Shown in pieces: positions 34,728-44,291 of a stretch of DNA of 64,000 nucleotides. The notes under the pieces are model-generated. The model had not been told where the DNA came from and did not search any database. It saw nothing but the letters and a program-made list of their open reading frames with translations. Every line of letters starts with the position of its first letter. Position 1 is the stretch's first letter. A program made the translations under genes and the position numbers. This stretch comes from Gammaproteobacteria bacterium. GTDB lineage: Bacteria; Pseudomonadota; Gammaproteobacteria; Pseudomonadales; Pseudohongiellaceae. The DNA is taken from assembly GCA_029245395.1 (NCBI GenBank), contig JAQWPL010000012.1:1-64000 (forward strand). Reading direction: 5' to 3'.

Positions 34728-35684
34728 TTATCCCTGGCGGCGAGTTTCCTGAAGTAATCGAATCATTTCTCCCATGGTCTGAACTCGTTCGGCAGGGTCT
34801 TTTTTAAGGCTTTGCATAGTTACCTTTTCCAATAATTCCGGTATCGGGTATCGGACTAAAGTGGAAGGAGCTTCTGGAATTTCTTCAAGCGTGCTTCTGA
34901 CTAGCTGATCCATTGTTTCACCCTGAGCAGCAGTTCTACCAGCCAATATTTCATAAATGATAGCTGCAAGGCTGTAAACATCTGTTCTGCCGTCAATTGC
35001 AGGATCCCTGTTAATCTGTTCAGGCGACATGTAGGAGACTGTGCCCTGTAACTTTGCCTGACCAGTGATGCCAACATCATCGGTTTCCGGGGCAGAGGTA
35101 CTTTCTGGTAGCTGTTCCTGGGCTCCCTTTTTATCCCACACTTTGGCCAACCCCCAATCCATGAGAATAACTTCCCCGAAGGGGCCGACCAGGATATTTT
35201 CCGGCTTGATATCCCTGTGCAAGACGCCGTGCGAGTGAGCATATTCCAGAGCATGTCCGACATCGATGACAACATCCAATAGTTGTGTGAGGTCATAGCG
35301 TTCTCTGTAATCCAGGATTTCACGCAGGGTATAACCATGCACGAGTTTCATGGTGAAGTAGTAATTGCCGCGTTTATCCCTGCCTATTTCATAAGTGGGA
35401 ATCGTGCTGGGATGTTGCAACATAGCTGATACCCGCGCTTCACGCAGCAGGCGCTGTTGTTCTATGGGGTCATCAACAAATTCAGGTTTTAACGTCTTGT
35501 AACAGACGAAGCGCCCCAAATGCATATCCTTGCAGGACTTGATCAGGGACTTGCCACCTTTGGCTATGGTGCTGAAAAACGCGTAACGCAAGTTCGGGTC
35601 TAATTTTTCAGGAAGCGCTTTGTCTGTATCTTCTTTGTAGACTTGGGCATATTCCTTGACTGGTAATTCTGGAAACTGGGGCAT
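34728..35684 (-). CDS. Serine/threonine protein kinase
   Basis: A 318-residue soluble kinase. The visible motifs are the ATP-binding lysine (K63 in CYKTLK), HRDIKPEN at 156-163, DWG at 176-178 in place of DFG, and SPE with the conserved Asp of DVYSLAAIIYE. The glycine-rich loop is unusual (IAKGGKSLIKS, near 40-50). It ends at the C-lobe, without a transmembrane segment or PASTA repeats. It is tail to tail with the PP2C gene and likely its antagonist. DWG is seen in other bacterial kinases, so activity is still expected. Confidence 0.92.
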   Translation of the reverse strand: MPQFPELPVKEYAQVYKEDTDKALPEKLDPNLRYAFFSTIAKGGKSLIKSCKDMHLGRFVCYKTLKPEFVDDPIEQQRLLREARVSAMLQHPSTIPTYEIGRDKRGNYYFTMKLVHGYTLREILDYRERYDLTQLLDVVIDVGHALEYAHSHGVLHRDIKPENILVGPFGEVILMDWGLAKVWDKKGAQEQLPESTSAPETDDVGITGQAKLQGTVSYMSPEQINRDPAIDGRTDVYSLAAIIYEILAGRTAAQGETMDQLVRSTLEEIPEAPSTLVRYPIPELLEKVTMQSLKKDPAERVQTMGEMIRLLQETRRQG

Positions 35685-35885
35685 AGGTTAGGAATTGTTT
35701 GCTATTAGAGTAGCTGGCTGGGCGTATTTTGACAGAACACCGAGCATGTGTCTCCAGTCCGCTGTGCACCAGTTTTGAGCAATATTGCCAGATAGTGGTG
35801 CATAAATAAGAGTAAAGCAGCTAAGATTGTTTGCTGTCGGTGACAGTAAATTATTCTGCATCTAGCCTGGACAATAATTTGAAAT

Positions 35886-35908
35886 GCCGTAACTACGGCC
35901 TTTTTTAG
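35886..35908 (+). terminator. Terminator-like hairpin with no upstream gene on its strand
   Basis: GCCGTA-AC-TACGGC followed by C and six T on the plus strand. The T run is absent on the other strand. The neighbouring upstream gene is on the minus strand, so this may end a small RNA or a divergent transcript. Confidence 0.55.
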
Positions 35909-35988
35909 TGGATATTTCACTTTTTTACAGAGAATTGCTGAGGTACACTTGTGCACTTTTCTGCACTGTTATGTGACAAAGAAAAGGC

Positions 35989-36004
35989 AGGTATGCTAAT
36001 TGCA
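35989..36004 (+). promoter_or_regulatory. Predicted sigma-54 promoter of glutamine synthetase
   Basis: AGGTATG-CTAA-TTGCA has GG and GC separated by exactly 10 bases and a perfect TTGCA -12 part. It lies 47 bp before the start codon. This fits NtrC control of nitrogen assimilation. Confidence 0.65.
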
Positions 36005-36050
36005 TAACGAGCAACTTAACCTATAAAAAAAATTAGGAGTAATGTAGACC

Positions 36051-37061
36051 ATGAAATCCAAGTTGGAATATATCTGGCTCGACGGTTATAAGCCGACCCA
36101 GAGCCTGCGAAGTAAGACCCTGGTTCGTGAAGATTTTGACGGAACCCTGGAAAAATGTCCGATGTGGTCATTTGACGGCAGTTCAACCGAACAGGCAGAC
36201 GGCAGTGATTCAGATTGCGTGCTTAAACCTGTCGCTGTTTATCCTGATCCTGATCGTACCAATGGCTATCTGGTCATGAATGAAGTACTGAATGCTGATG
36301 GTACTCCCCATATCAGTAACAGCCGCGCCCTAATTGATGATGACGATGATGATTTCTGGTTCGGTTTCGAGCAGGAATATTTCCTCTGGGATCCTGACAC
36401 CAATTTACCCCCTGGCTTTCCACACTCCGGGTTTCCGCGTCCGCAGGGTCCGTATTACTGTTCAGTAGGTGCGCTTAATTGTTTTGGCCGGCCTATTATG
36501 GACGAACATCTGGATCATTGCCTGGATGCCGGCATCAATGTGGAAGGCACTAATGGAGAGGTTGCAGCTGGACAGTGGGAGTTCCAGGTTTTTTCCAAAG
36601 GTGCAGCTGATGCTGGTGATCAGACCTGGGTTGCGCGGTATATTCTTGAAAGAACCGCTGAAAAATATGGCTTGGCCATTGAGTGGCATCCCAAACCATT
36701 GGGTCATACTGACTGGAATGGCTCCGGCATGCATGCCAACTTTTCAAATGGTGTGATGAGAGAGTCAGGGAAAGAAGAAATTTTCACCAAGATCTGTGAA
36801 GAATTCGGCAAAAACATCGAGCGTCATATCAGTGTTTACGGTGCCGAAAATGATCAGCGTCTTACGGGTGCACATGAAACCCAGTCAATCGATACTTTCA
36901 GTTATGGTGTCTCTGACCGTGGTGCTTCCATCCGTATTCCGATTGGTACTGTTGATGATGGCTGGAAAGGCCGCCTGGAAGACCGTCGTCCGGCTTCCAA
37001 TGCCTGTCCCTATGCCGTAGCCGCCGCTATTATCAAGACCACCAAAGAATCTGGTGTTTGA
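36051..37061 (+). CDS. glnII: Glutamine synthetase type II (eukaryote-like)
   Basis: A 336-residue enzyme of the short GSII class found in eukaryotes and some bacteria, catalysing ATP-dependent glutamate plus ammonia to glutamine. Diagnostic blocks are MWSFDGSSTEQA, WFGFEQEYF, GQWEFQ, HTDWNGSGMHANFS, LTGAHET and RGASIRIP. All match catalytic and nucleotide-binding motifs. A run of six aspartates lies near residue 100 just before the FGFEQEY strand. Typical GSI enzymes are about 470 residues; this is clearly not one. AGGAG precedes the ATG, a sigma-54 promoter lies upstream and a terminator follows. The organism may also have GSI elsewhere. Confidence 0.95.
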   Translation: MKSKLEYIWLDGYKPTQSLRSKTLVREDFDGTLEKCPMWSFDGSSTEQADGSDSDCVLKPVAVYPDPDRTNGYLVMNEVLNADGTPHISNSRALIDDDDDDFWFGFEQEYFLWDPDTNLPPGFPHSGFPRPQGPYYCSVGALNCFGRPIMDEHLDHCLDAGINVEGTNGEVAAGQWEFQVFSKGAADAGDQTWVARYILERTAEKYGLAIEWHPKPLGHTDWNGSGMHANFSNGVMRESGKEEIFTKICEEFGKNIERHISVYGAENDQRLTGAHETQSIDTFSYGVSDRGASIRIPIGTVDDGWKGRLEDRRPASNACPYAVAAAIIKTTKESGV

Positions 37062-37091
37062 TTAGTTAGATAGTGCAGCTAAGCGTTGCAG

Positions 37092-37124
37092 AAAAGGGCT
37101 GGATATTAATTCCAGCCTTTTTTT
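37092..37124 (+). terminator. Rho-independent terminator after glutamine synthetase
   Basis: GGCTGGA and TCCAGCC around a 7-base loop, followed by seven T, 30 bp after the stop. Confidence 0.88.
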
Positions 37125-37158
37125 GATTTGAAAAATACTTTCCCCCTGCCTGACGGCG

Positions 37159-39627
37159 CTATTGGTCAGGGTGAGTGATAAAGAGGAGCTGATTGGCGTC
37201 GATATTTTCCAGGGTTTTTTCCACGCCTGAAGGCCAGACGACTCTGACCTGGTCGATGCTATTTGCCGTACCAACGCCAAAGTAGGCTTCCACCGGGTTT
37301 TGAGACATGTAATTACTGCCTACGCGCAGTTCCCGCATTTGGGTAATGCCGTTGCTGGTAAGGTAAATCCTTGCTCCCGCAGCTTCTGAATTAAACGCTT
37401 CTCCCTCCAGTTGGATATGGAGATAGTCACTGTTATTACCTCCATCGTTTCGGAACAAGGCAGGGGGCTGACGATTATTGGCGACAAAAATATCTATGTC
37501 ACCATCCCTGTCATAATCAAAACAAACAATACCGCGACCCTGATCGCTGTCTATCAGATCAAGCTCTATAGAGCGTTCAAGGAAACCGCCGTTCTGATCG
37601 GATATGAAAAGTTGTGAAGGGTCTACAACGAAGGGAGAGACACTGGCATGTCCACCACCGCTGTAGCCATTTACATGAAATAAATCCTGCCAGCCGTCAT
37701 TATTAAAATCTGCAAAACAGGCGCCCCAGCCCCAGAAACCGATTCTTGTGCCTGTCTCATCAGTAACATCAGAAAAATTACCAGCCCCATCGTTCTGATA
37801 AAAACGATTGCCGGTAATGCCCCATGGATATGATTCGGTTGTCCTGAAGTCATAAATGCTGGTGACAAACCAGTCCAGATCACCGTCATTATCATAATCA
37901 CCGACGGCACCGCCCATGCCATTTTCATCACTGATCACTTCTGTGGTTGCCAGAGTAAAAGTGCCATCCTGATTGTTAACAAACACCTGGCTGGAGCCGT
38001 AATCACCTGAGATCAGCAAATCAAGCCAGCCATCATTATCGATATCGGCGAAATTTGTGGTGAAATCCGCTGTGGTGTTATTCGGTATGCCAGCCATCTG
38101 GCTGATATCAGTAAATGTGCCATCCCCGTTATTACGCCACAAATAGCCTTGTTCATCGGTAAAGAGCCAATGATTTATCCACAGATCCAGATCGCCGTCC
38201 TTGTCGTAATCGGCAAAAGTGGCACCGTAACTTAATGACATTTCAGTAATTCCCGATGACTCGGTGGCATTTGTGAAAGTGCCATTACCCTGATTGTGGA
38301 AAAGAGTGACCTGGGTGCCGTTCATGCCAGTGACAATCAGGTCAAGCCAACCATCACCGTCATAATCAGCGAAAGTCGCCGCAGAACTTTCCTGATTTGT
38401 TAGATTGACTCCGGCTTCAGCAGCGGTTTCCTCAAACATGCCATTTCCAAGGTTTCGATAGAGCAAATTGGCGCCGATGGTGCCGCGAACCACATACAAA
38501 TCCACCCAGCCATCCCGGTCGTAATCGCCAGCAGCAACGCCAGCGGCATTGGTTCGACGATCATGAGAAGGGCCAGTATTCGAAATGGCAAACCCGTGAC
38601 TGTAATCAATACCAGCAGACTGACTTACTTCGGTAAATTGCCAGGTATTCGGAATGACTGAAATAAATGCGCTGCTGCGAATGATTTCCTGATTTTCAAT
38701 TTCCACTTCAAAAGTGACTTCGTAGTCACCCACACCCAATGCTGGAAGTGTGATGATGCGGATGTCATTGAAGCGCAGGGCAGGTCCGGAGGCTGCGGGC
38801 AATCGACTTTCCACGGCTTCAAAACGGGCGGGATAAAAGTAGGAAAACATGCCGGAGATGGAATCGGCATATAAGTAATAGTCCGTTTGATTTTTCAAAT
38901 GTGCCCCTGGATTCAGGCTGATGGATAAAGTGATTGCTTCACCCTCTGCGATAACCAGATTGCTAGTGCTGTTAGCCGTCACCGAAATTTCCATCCCTGG
39001 ACTGGATGCATCATTGCGGTCAGAGCCCTGTACAAATTCTTCCAGGTTTGAATAGCCATCACTATCGGGATCTTCTGTATCCAGGTTCAGCTCATCGAAA
39101 ATTGCCAGGACACTTGAAGCCTGTGGTGGTGCGCCAGTAATGGCTGTCACTGTGCTGTCGATAGTGCCGGCATCCTCACAGGCTGGTGGTTCGCTTCCCT
39201 GGACGCTTTCATTCAGCCAGGTATCAACGGAATCCTCTACTGAGTAAATATTCAGTGCATAGTCCAGCCGAACGCGCGGGATTGCAGAAAAGAAGGGGCC
39301 GAAATTACAAGTTTCAAGCTCAACTTCAACAAGATCTATGCAAGCCACTGCTCCTGTATTGTCAAGGGATGTGGCTTTGATGGATGAATGCAATTGCTCG
39401 TGGGAACTATGAATTTCACCATTGGAATCTGCAATCAGTAACTGTTTGCGGTCTGTCAGTATTGGTAGTTGTGGGTTTTTACCATCACATATCAAAGCGA
39501 CAGCGTTTATGTCGGATAAGATGAGGTTAGTTTGAGCATTGGCAAGAGGAATTCCTAAAAACAGCATACACCCTGCATAATAAATGCACTTATTAAAATA
39601 ACTAAATGAGCTCGTTGTAACTATCAT
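37159..39627 (-). CDS. FG-GAP/VCBS propeller protein with ASPIC/UnbV domain
   Basis: An 822-residue exported protein with a signal segment ending in ANAQ. A Ca-binding-like DSDGYSNLEEF segment lies near residue 195. Then come seven integrin-like FG-GAP repeats of the form A-D-Y-D-x-D-G-x-x-D-L (from about residue 370 to 720), enough for a seven-bladed propeller. The C-terminal block (RELRVGSNYMSQNP, VRVVWPSGVEKTLENI) is ASPIC/UnbV, which usually ends such CRTAC1-like proteins. Each repeat should bind calcium. It is probably an extracellular binding or adhesion protein of unknown ligand. Confidence 0.9.
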   Translation of the reverse strand: MIVTTSSFSYFNKCIYYAGCMLFLGIPLANAQTNLILSDINAVALICDGKNPQLPILTDRKQLLIADSNGEIHSSHEQLHSSIKATSLDNTGAVACIDLVEVELETCNFGPFFSAIPRVRLDYALNIYSVEDSVDTWLNESVQGSEPPACEDAGTIDSTVTAITGAPPQASSVLAIFDELNLDTEDPDSDGYSNLEEFVQGSDRNDASSPGMEISVTANSTSNLVIAEGEAITLSISLNPGAHLKNQTDYYLYADSISGMFSYFYPARFEAVESRLPAASGPALRFNDIRIITLPALGVGDYEVTFEVEIENQEIIRSSAFISVIPNTWQFTEVSQSAGIDYSHGFAISNTGPSHDRRTNAAGVAAGDYDRDGWVDLYVVRGTIGANLLYRNLGNGMFEETAAEAGVNLTNQESSAATFADYDGDGWLDLIVTGMNGTQVTLFHNQGNGTFTNATESSGITEMSLSYGATFADYDKDGDLDLWINHWLFTDEQGYLWRNNGDGTFTDISQMAGIPNNTTADFTTNFADIDNDGWLDLLISGDYGSSQVFVNNQDGTFTLATTEVISDENGMGGAVGDYDNDGDLDWFVTSIYDFRTTESYPWGITGNRFYQNDGAGNFSDVTDETGTRIGFWGWGACFADFNNDGWQDLFHVNGYSGGGHASVSPFVVDPSQLFISDQNGGFLERSIELDLIDSDQGRGIVCFDYDRDGDIDIFVANNRQPPALFRNDGGNNSDYLHIQLEGEAFNSEAAGARIYLTSNGITQMRELRVGSNYMSQNPVEAYFGVGTANSIDQVRVVWPSGVEKTLENIDANQLLFITHPDQ

Positions 39628-39870
39628 GATCTACTTATAGCTGGGTAAGGCTGCTCTATTCCTTACATTTAAAAAAGGCCCTTTGGATGTCATTTAACAA
39701 TCCTTTAACAAAAAACCGGACAAAGACTTACTTTGCATATTTTTTCCATGAATATTGCCTAGACTCGACCCCGTAAAACGTTGAACAGGTATTTACCTCA
39801 GGGCGGTCACTATGTTTTCATGGCGAGCCAGCCTACAACATTCACTACTCATTGCAAATGAGAGGAAGAC

Positions 39871-41082
39871 ATGAACATGGTCAGAAATATTTTACCAGTT
39901 TTATTGCTACTGACGGGTTTTCCTGTTCAGGCGCAACCGCCCCAATTTCAGGTTCCCCAGTTGCCGGAAGGGGACGGTAAACAGCTGATAGAAATAGCTT
40001 GTTACAGCTGCCATAGCTCATTCAATATTGTAGGTTCAGCGGGTTATGACACGGTGGATGAATGGAAGCATGTCTTCGACACCATGGTTGATTTATCTGA
40101 TGCTCAGGCAACGACTATTGCCAGTTACCTCGCCGAGCATTTTCCTGCCGATGCATCCCGAATGCCAACTCTGGTACCCGGAGCGGCGGAAATTGAAATC
40201 AGGGAGTGGGTTGTCCCAACTTTGGGTCAACGGTCAAGAGATCCTATTGAAGCACCGGATGGTTCCATTTGGTGGACTGGAATGTGGGCAAGCTTGGTAG
40301 GACGTCTGGATCCAGTTACGGGGGATATGCAGGAATTCAAATTACCCCTTGCTGCAAGGCCGCACAGTATTGTGCCTGATGAAGCAGGCAATATCTGGTA
40401 TACGGGCAACAGTAATGGAACTATAGGCAAGCTTGATCCACAAACCGGATTAATCACTGAATACCAAACATCGGCACGAGACCCACACTCAGCAGCTTTT
40501 CATCCTAATGGCAGTCTGTATTTCACGGCTCAGGGTGCTGGAATGCTGGGTCGCCTGGATCCTGAAACTGGTGAATTGACAGAAGTTCAGTCCGAACCTC
40601 GACCCTATGGAATTCAGGTGGCAGCAAACGGCACTGTGTGGGTAGCTTTCAATGGCGCCAATAAAATTGGTGCCCTGGATCCAGAAACCATGGCTATCAG
40701 GTATTACGATATTCCTAACGAGGCTTCCCGCGTCAGACGGCTTGGCCTGGATAGCTCAGGTATTGTCTGGTTTGTTAATTCCACCCAGGGAAAAATTGGT
40801 CGGTTGGATCCCTCAAGTGGGGAGATCCGGCAGTGGGATTCACCCAGTGGTCCGACTTCACATCCCTATGCACTGGCAGTGATTGATGACAAAGTCTGGT
40901 ACAACGAATCCGGGATGCGACCTGATGCGTTGGTCAGGTTTGATCCGGAAAATGAAGCCTTCCAGAGCTGGGCTATTCCTTCTGGTGTAGGCATCGTACG
41001 GAACATGTGGGTTACTAAAGAGGGGAATCTTTTGATCCATCAGAGCAGTTCAAACCGGATTGGCCTCGTAGAAATAAAATAA
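39871..41082 (+). CDS. Haem-containing virginiamycin B lyase-like propeller protein
   Basis: A 403-residue exported protein with GAGGA before the ATG and a signal peptide ending in VQAQ. A short cytochrome c-like domain with CYSCH (about residues 48-52) covers the first 90 mature residues. It is followed by a seven-bladed propeller of the streptogramin lyase (Vgb) type with repeats such as G-x-I/L-G-R/K-L-D-P-x-T-G and I-W-Y/F-T. Whether it has lyase activity is unknown; the haem domain speaks for a redox or sensor role in the periplasm. Confidence 0.85.
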   Translation: MNMVRNILPVLLLLTGFPVQAQPPQFQVPQLPEGDGKQLIEIACYSCHSSFNIVGSAGYDTVDEWKHVFDTMVDLSDAQATTIASYLAEHFPADASRMPTLVPGAAEIEIREWVVPTLGQRSRDPIEAPDGSIWWTGMWASLVGRLDPVTGDMQEFKLPLAARPHSIVPDEAGNIWYTGNSNGTIGKLDPQTGLITEYQTSARDPHSAAFHPNGSLYFTAQGAGMLGRLDPETGELTEVQSEPRPYGIQVAANGTVWVAFNGANKIGALDPETMAIRYYDIPNEASRVRRLGLDSSGIVWFVNSTQGKIGRLDPSSGEIRQWDSPSGPTSHPYALAVIDDKVWYNESGMRPDALVRFDPENEAFQSWAIPSGVGIVRNMWVTKEGNLLIHQSSSNRIGLVEIK

Positions 41083-41118
41083 ACCGGTCTTAATTCGAAG
41101 TGCTGGGCTATCTTCTGA

Positions 41119-43284
41119 TTATTGAGGGAGCTGGATAAGGAACTGATTGAACGTATCGGCGTTTGGTAAGTTTGGATTCATTTCCAGTGCGCGGCGCATA
41201 TAAGGTTCAGCAGCGGGAATATTACCCGTATTGATGTAAAAAATAGCCTGATTGCCTTCCACAGAGGCAAGTTCACCGAAATATTCCTTGAATTTATTGT
41301 AGTAAAACGTAGTCCTTTCAAAATCTTCCACATTAATCGACATGGAATGCAATAAGTTGTACGAGTTTGAATGCATGCTTAAAAGGCTTTCAGAATCATC
41401 TTTCATGGAGTCATACAGGTTTTTGAGATTTTCCGTTTCCCCTTTGCGCATATATATTTCCATCAAAAAATACTGTCCTATATAGGCGCCTTCAGGTTGG
41501 GATTCAATAGTCATTCTGGCCCAGTATTCAGATTCTTCAAATTGACCCAGGTTCAGAAAATTCTCTGCAGCCAGCAAGGTATTAGCAGCAGAATTCGGCC
41601 AGTATTCGATCAGAGGAGGGATAACATCACGGGCAAGCTGCATCTGTCCTGCTTGGTTAAGCACCTGAGTAACACTCCTGCCACCCGTAATGTAAGCCTG
41701 GTTGAAAATAGGGTTAGCTGTTTCCCACTGTACATTAGTTAATTCCCTGGCAACGATACGGTTTAACTGGTGGATGTCGCGCATCCAGGCCAGATCATTA
41801 ATCAGAAGAAAGGCAAAAATTAATCCGGATAAACCGGCAGCTGCTTTGTTAAAAACAGGTTCTAAAGTGATAGTTCTGAGATTGTTCTCAATATCCTCCG
41901 AGCCTCTGATAATAAGTGCCATGAAGAAAGGCATGATGACGTAGGGAACTGGTAGCTGGTAGGGAAAACTGACTTGTGCATTCATCATGCTGCCTGTCAC
42001 AACGATGGTTAACAAAGCAAATAAGATTCTTTTTTGACCTTCACATCGCGATATTAATTTAAACAGTAGAGTGCACATGGTGATGATGATGCCCAATAGA
42101 AACAGCATACCTAAAGCACCAAGTTCAACCGCCAGCTCCAACACATCATTATGCGCTCGCTGTACTCCCATGATATTGTAATTGGCGTATCCACCGATAT
42201 TGTAGTTGTGGAAAAAACTGCCAAGGCCAGTACCCATTATTGGGTTATCCCTGATCATTTCACCGACTGCGGTCCAGATTAAATAGCGGTGCTCTCCCTC
42301 TGCTGCTGACGAACCGATGGAAGTGGCAATAGAGGAGATCTCAGATGCTGCCAATGTCCAGAACGGCTGAAAACCGTTTTGATTGAAGTTGATGAGAATC
42401 AAAAACAGTCCAAATGCGGCTAGGCTGGCGATGGATTTTTCCCTGCTCCAGAACAGCCAGGTTGTGCGGTATTTCTTGTCAAAAACAATAAAAATAGAAA
42501 CCAGAAAAATTTCAAGAAGGCAGGACAGCCATACAGCGCGTGTCCTGGTGTAAAAGGCGTAGGCAAAAACTATTGCCATAGCAAGGGCGTAAAACCAGGT
42601 TTTGCCTTTTGTTTGTTTTTCCTTGAATAAAAAATACAACGGCAGGAGGCCGGTGAGTACCATCACTTGTCCGGCCATATTACCGTTGCCGAAAGTGGAT
42701 GAAGGAAAAGAGGTTTGTGGCACCACATTCACATTAAACAAATACTGGGCGATGCCGATTGCAGCTGTGATCAGCCCACCCAGAATAGACAGATGTATTA
42801 CGGTGCTCAGGTTTTTTTCATTCTGGATGATTTGCACACCCAGCAGAAACATGACAAAACCTGCATACCACTTATTCCATTTATAGACCCAGAAATCCGG
42901 ATTGGCAGCCCATAAAAGTGACAGAGTACCTGCGAGAAACAAAAGACCAAACGCTATCCGCCCAGGAGAAAAAATCAGAATGGCTGTTTTATTATTTCGC
43001 TGTAGCCACAGCCAGAGAAGTAGCAAGCCAGATAAATAAATCTGCGAGGTATAGGATTTTAGCTCCATTGGTGTGGCCACAGGAGGATAGGACCAGGCAC
43101 CAACCAGACAAATAACCGGAATGATGACTGCAATCCAGAATGCTGGAATCACCGGTTTTTTAATGGCAATTTTTGGTGTTGATAAATGAGCTGTTTTTGG
43201 AGTTGTTCTTGAGGTTGAAGGCGCAGGCGCAGCACCTGACTGGCCAGATTGTCTGTTTTTCTTTTTTCTATGCTTTTTGCCCAT
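41119..43284 (-). CDS. O-antigen ligase/polymerase-like membrane protein with TPR tail
   Basis: A 721-residue inner-membrane protein. A lysine-rich cytoplasmic N-terminus (MGKKHRKKKNRQ) is followed by about 12 membrane segments (residues about 45-490). The Wzy_C-type periplasmic loop contains AAEGEHRYLIWTAVGEMI, GTGLGSFFHNYN and the QRAHNDVLELAVELG motif shared by O-antigen ligases, polymerases and O-oligosaccharyltransferases. The C-terminal 200 residues hold TPR-like helices. It joins glycan chains to an acceptor (lipid A core or protein). No other glycan gene is nearby, which would favour a general transferase. Substrate unknown. Confidence 0.85.
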   Translation of the reverse strand: MGKKHRKKKNRQSGQSGAAPAPSTSRTTPKTAHLSTPKIAIKKPVIPAFWIAVIIPVICLVGAWSYPPVATPMELKSYTSQIYLSGLLLLWLWLQRNNKTAILIFSPGRIAFGLLFLAGTLSLLWAANPDFWVYKWNKWYAGFVMFLLGVQIIQNEKNLSTVIHLSILGGLITAAIGIAQYLFNVNVVPQTSFPSSTFGNGNMAGQVMVLTGLLPLYFLFKEKQTKGKTWFYALAMAIVFAYAFYTRTRAVWLSCLLEIFLVSIFIVFDKKYRTTWLFWSREKSIASLAAFGLFLILINFNQNGFQPFWTLAASEISSIATSIGSSAAEGEHRYLIWTAVGEMIRDNPIMGTGLGSFFHNYNIGGYANYNIMGVQRAHNDVLELAVELGALGMLFLLGIIITMCTLLFKLISRCEGQKRILFALLTIVVTGSMMNAQVSFPYQLPVPYVIMPFFMALIIRGSEDIENNLRTITLEPVFNKAAAGLSGLIFAFLLINDLAWMRDIHQLNRIVARELTNVQWETANPIFNQAYITGGRSVTQVLNQAGQMQLARDVIPPLIEYWPNSAANTLLAAENFLNLGQFEESEYWARMTIESQPEGAYIGQYFLMEIYMRKGETENLKNLYDSMKDDSESLLSMHSNSYNLLHSMSINVEDFERTTFYYNKFKEYFGELASVEGNQAIFYINTGNIPAAEPYMRRALEMNPNLPNADTFNQFLIQLPQ

Positions 43285-43427
43285 CTACCAAAGAGATACC
43301 AAGACTTCAAAGGAGTGGGATTATAGCCTGAGAGAGAACAGCTCGCATGCACAATCTGAGCTTATATGGACTTTACTGGCAAAGGCTTTTATTCTCTTGG
43401 ATGAATATTCAACCTGGGGGTAATGTA

Positions 43428-44261
43428 ATGGGGAAGCATATGCGCAGGACAGCTATTCTCTTGATGGTGAGTATGCTGGTTTCTACTATGGTGCAGGCAC
43501 AATCTGCAGCTGAAAGGCGTGAACAATTGAGCCGGATGATACCCCAGCATCCCGGTCAGTTGGGTGCACTTGCTCCCGAGAATCTGGCTCTTGAGCGACC
43601 GGAACCTCCATTCGATCTGACCGGCACCTGGTTTGTTGATCTTAGTGAAGGGTTTGCCAATTTCATGTATGGCCCCCCGTACCCTGAATTTATTGGGCAG
43701 ACGAAACTGGATTTTGAGGAAGGTCAGCGTGCGCAGGCAGAAGGTCGCCCTTATCGTGATGCTATAGGCCAATGTTTTCCTGCAGGTATTCCAATGATCA
43801 TGACAAGAGTCTGGCCGATTGCCATGATCCAGTTGCCCACAGCTATTTACATGGTGTCAAATTTCAACAATAGTTTCCGCCAGATATTTTTGGATGGCAG
43901 GGAATATACAGATCCTGATTTTGTGATCTATTCCTACAACGGCGAATCACTGGGGCACTGGGAAGGTGATGAATTGGTGGTCAATTCACGCTATGTTGAA
44001 ACTTACAACCATTTCATTGATCGTGGAATTCCTATCTCTGAAGACTTTAGAATGCAAGAGAGGATTCGTTTACTTGAAGATGGCGAAGTGCTTGAAATAG
44101 AACATATCATGACAGACCCAAATGGCTGGGAAGGCGAGTGGCGCAACACCAAGAGTTGGTTGCGAGTGGATTCCACGGATATTGGTGAAGTTGAATGCCT
44201 GCCTGACCTGAATGATAATTTGCCAAGTACTCAGGCTGGTCAAGCCGGTTTGTCCCGATAG
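43428..44261 (+). CDS. Secreted two-cysteine family protein (member 5)
   Basis: A 277-residue exported protein. The ATG at 43428 follows GGGGG and starts a signal peptide ending in VQAQS; the frame extends 81 bp upstream without support. The family features are FDLTGTWFVDLS, a Cys in QCFPAGIPM, the HWEGDELVV block, a TDP motif and a late Cys in GEVECLPD. DUF6152 copy 3 follows after 30 bp, the same order as in the two minus-strand runs. Function unknown. Confidence 0.72.
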   Translation: MGKHMRRTAILLMVSMLVSTMVQAQSAAERREQLSRMIPQHPGQLGALAPENLALERPEPPFDLTGTWFVDLSEGFANFMYGPPYPEFIGQTKLDFEEGQRAQAEGRPYRDAIGQCFPAGIPMIMTRVWPIAMIQLPTAIYMVSNFNNSFRQIFLDGREYTDPDFVIYSYNGESLGHWEGDELVVNSRYVETYNHFIDRGIPISEDFRMQERIRLLEDGEVLEIEHIMTDPNGWEGEWRNTKSWLRVDSTDIGEVECLPDLNDNLPSTQAGQAGLSR

Positions 44262-44291
44262 CATTAAAGTAAGATTACTCAGGAAAAAGCC

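Larger units (their letters stand above)
35685..36050. other. 366-bp region: orphan hairpin and glutamine synthetase promoter
   Basis: Between the kinase start and glutamine synthetase. It holds a palindrome CTGTC-GGT-GACAG near 35836-35848, a terminator-like hairpin at 35886-35908, an inverted repeat GTGCA/TGCAC at 35951-35966 and a sigma-54 promoter at 35989-36004. No protein is encoded. Confidence 0.6.

Noticed and set aside
36338..36357. GAT/GAC repeat coding six aspartates in glutamine synthetase
   Set aside because: Trinucleotide tract within frame at a variable surface loop; no sign of functional meaning.
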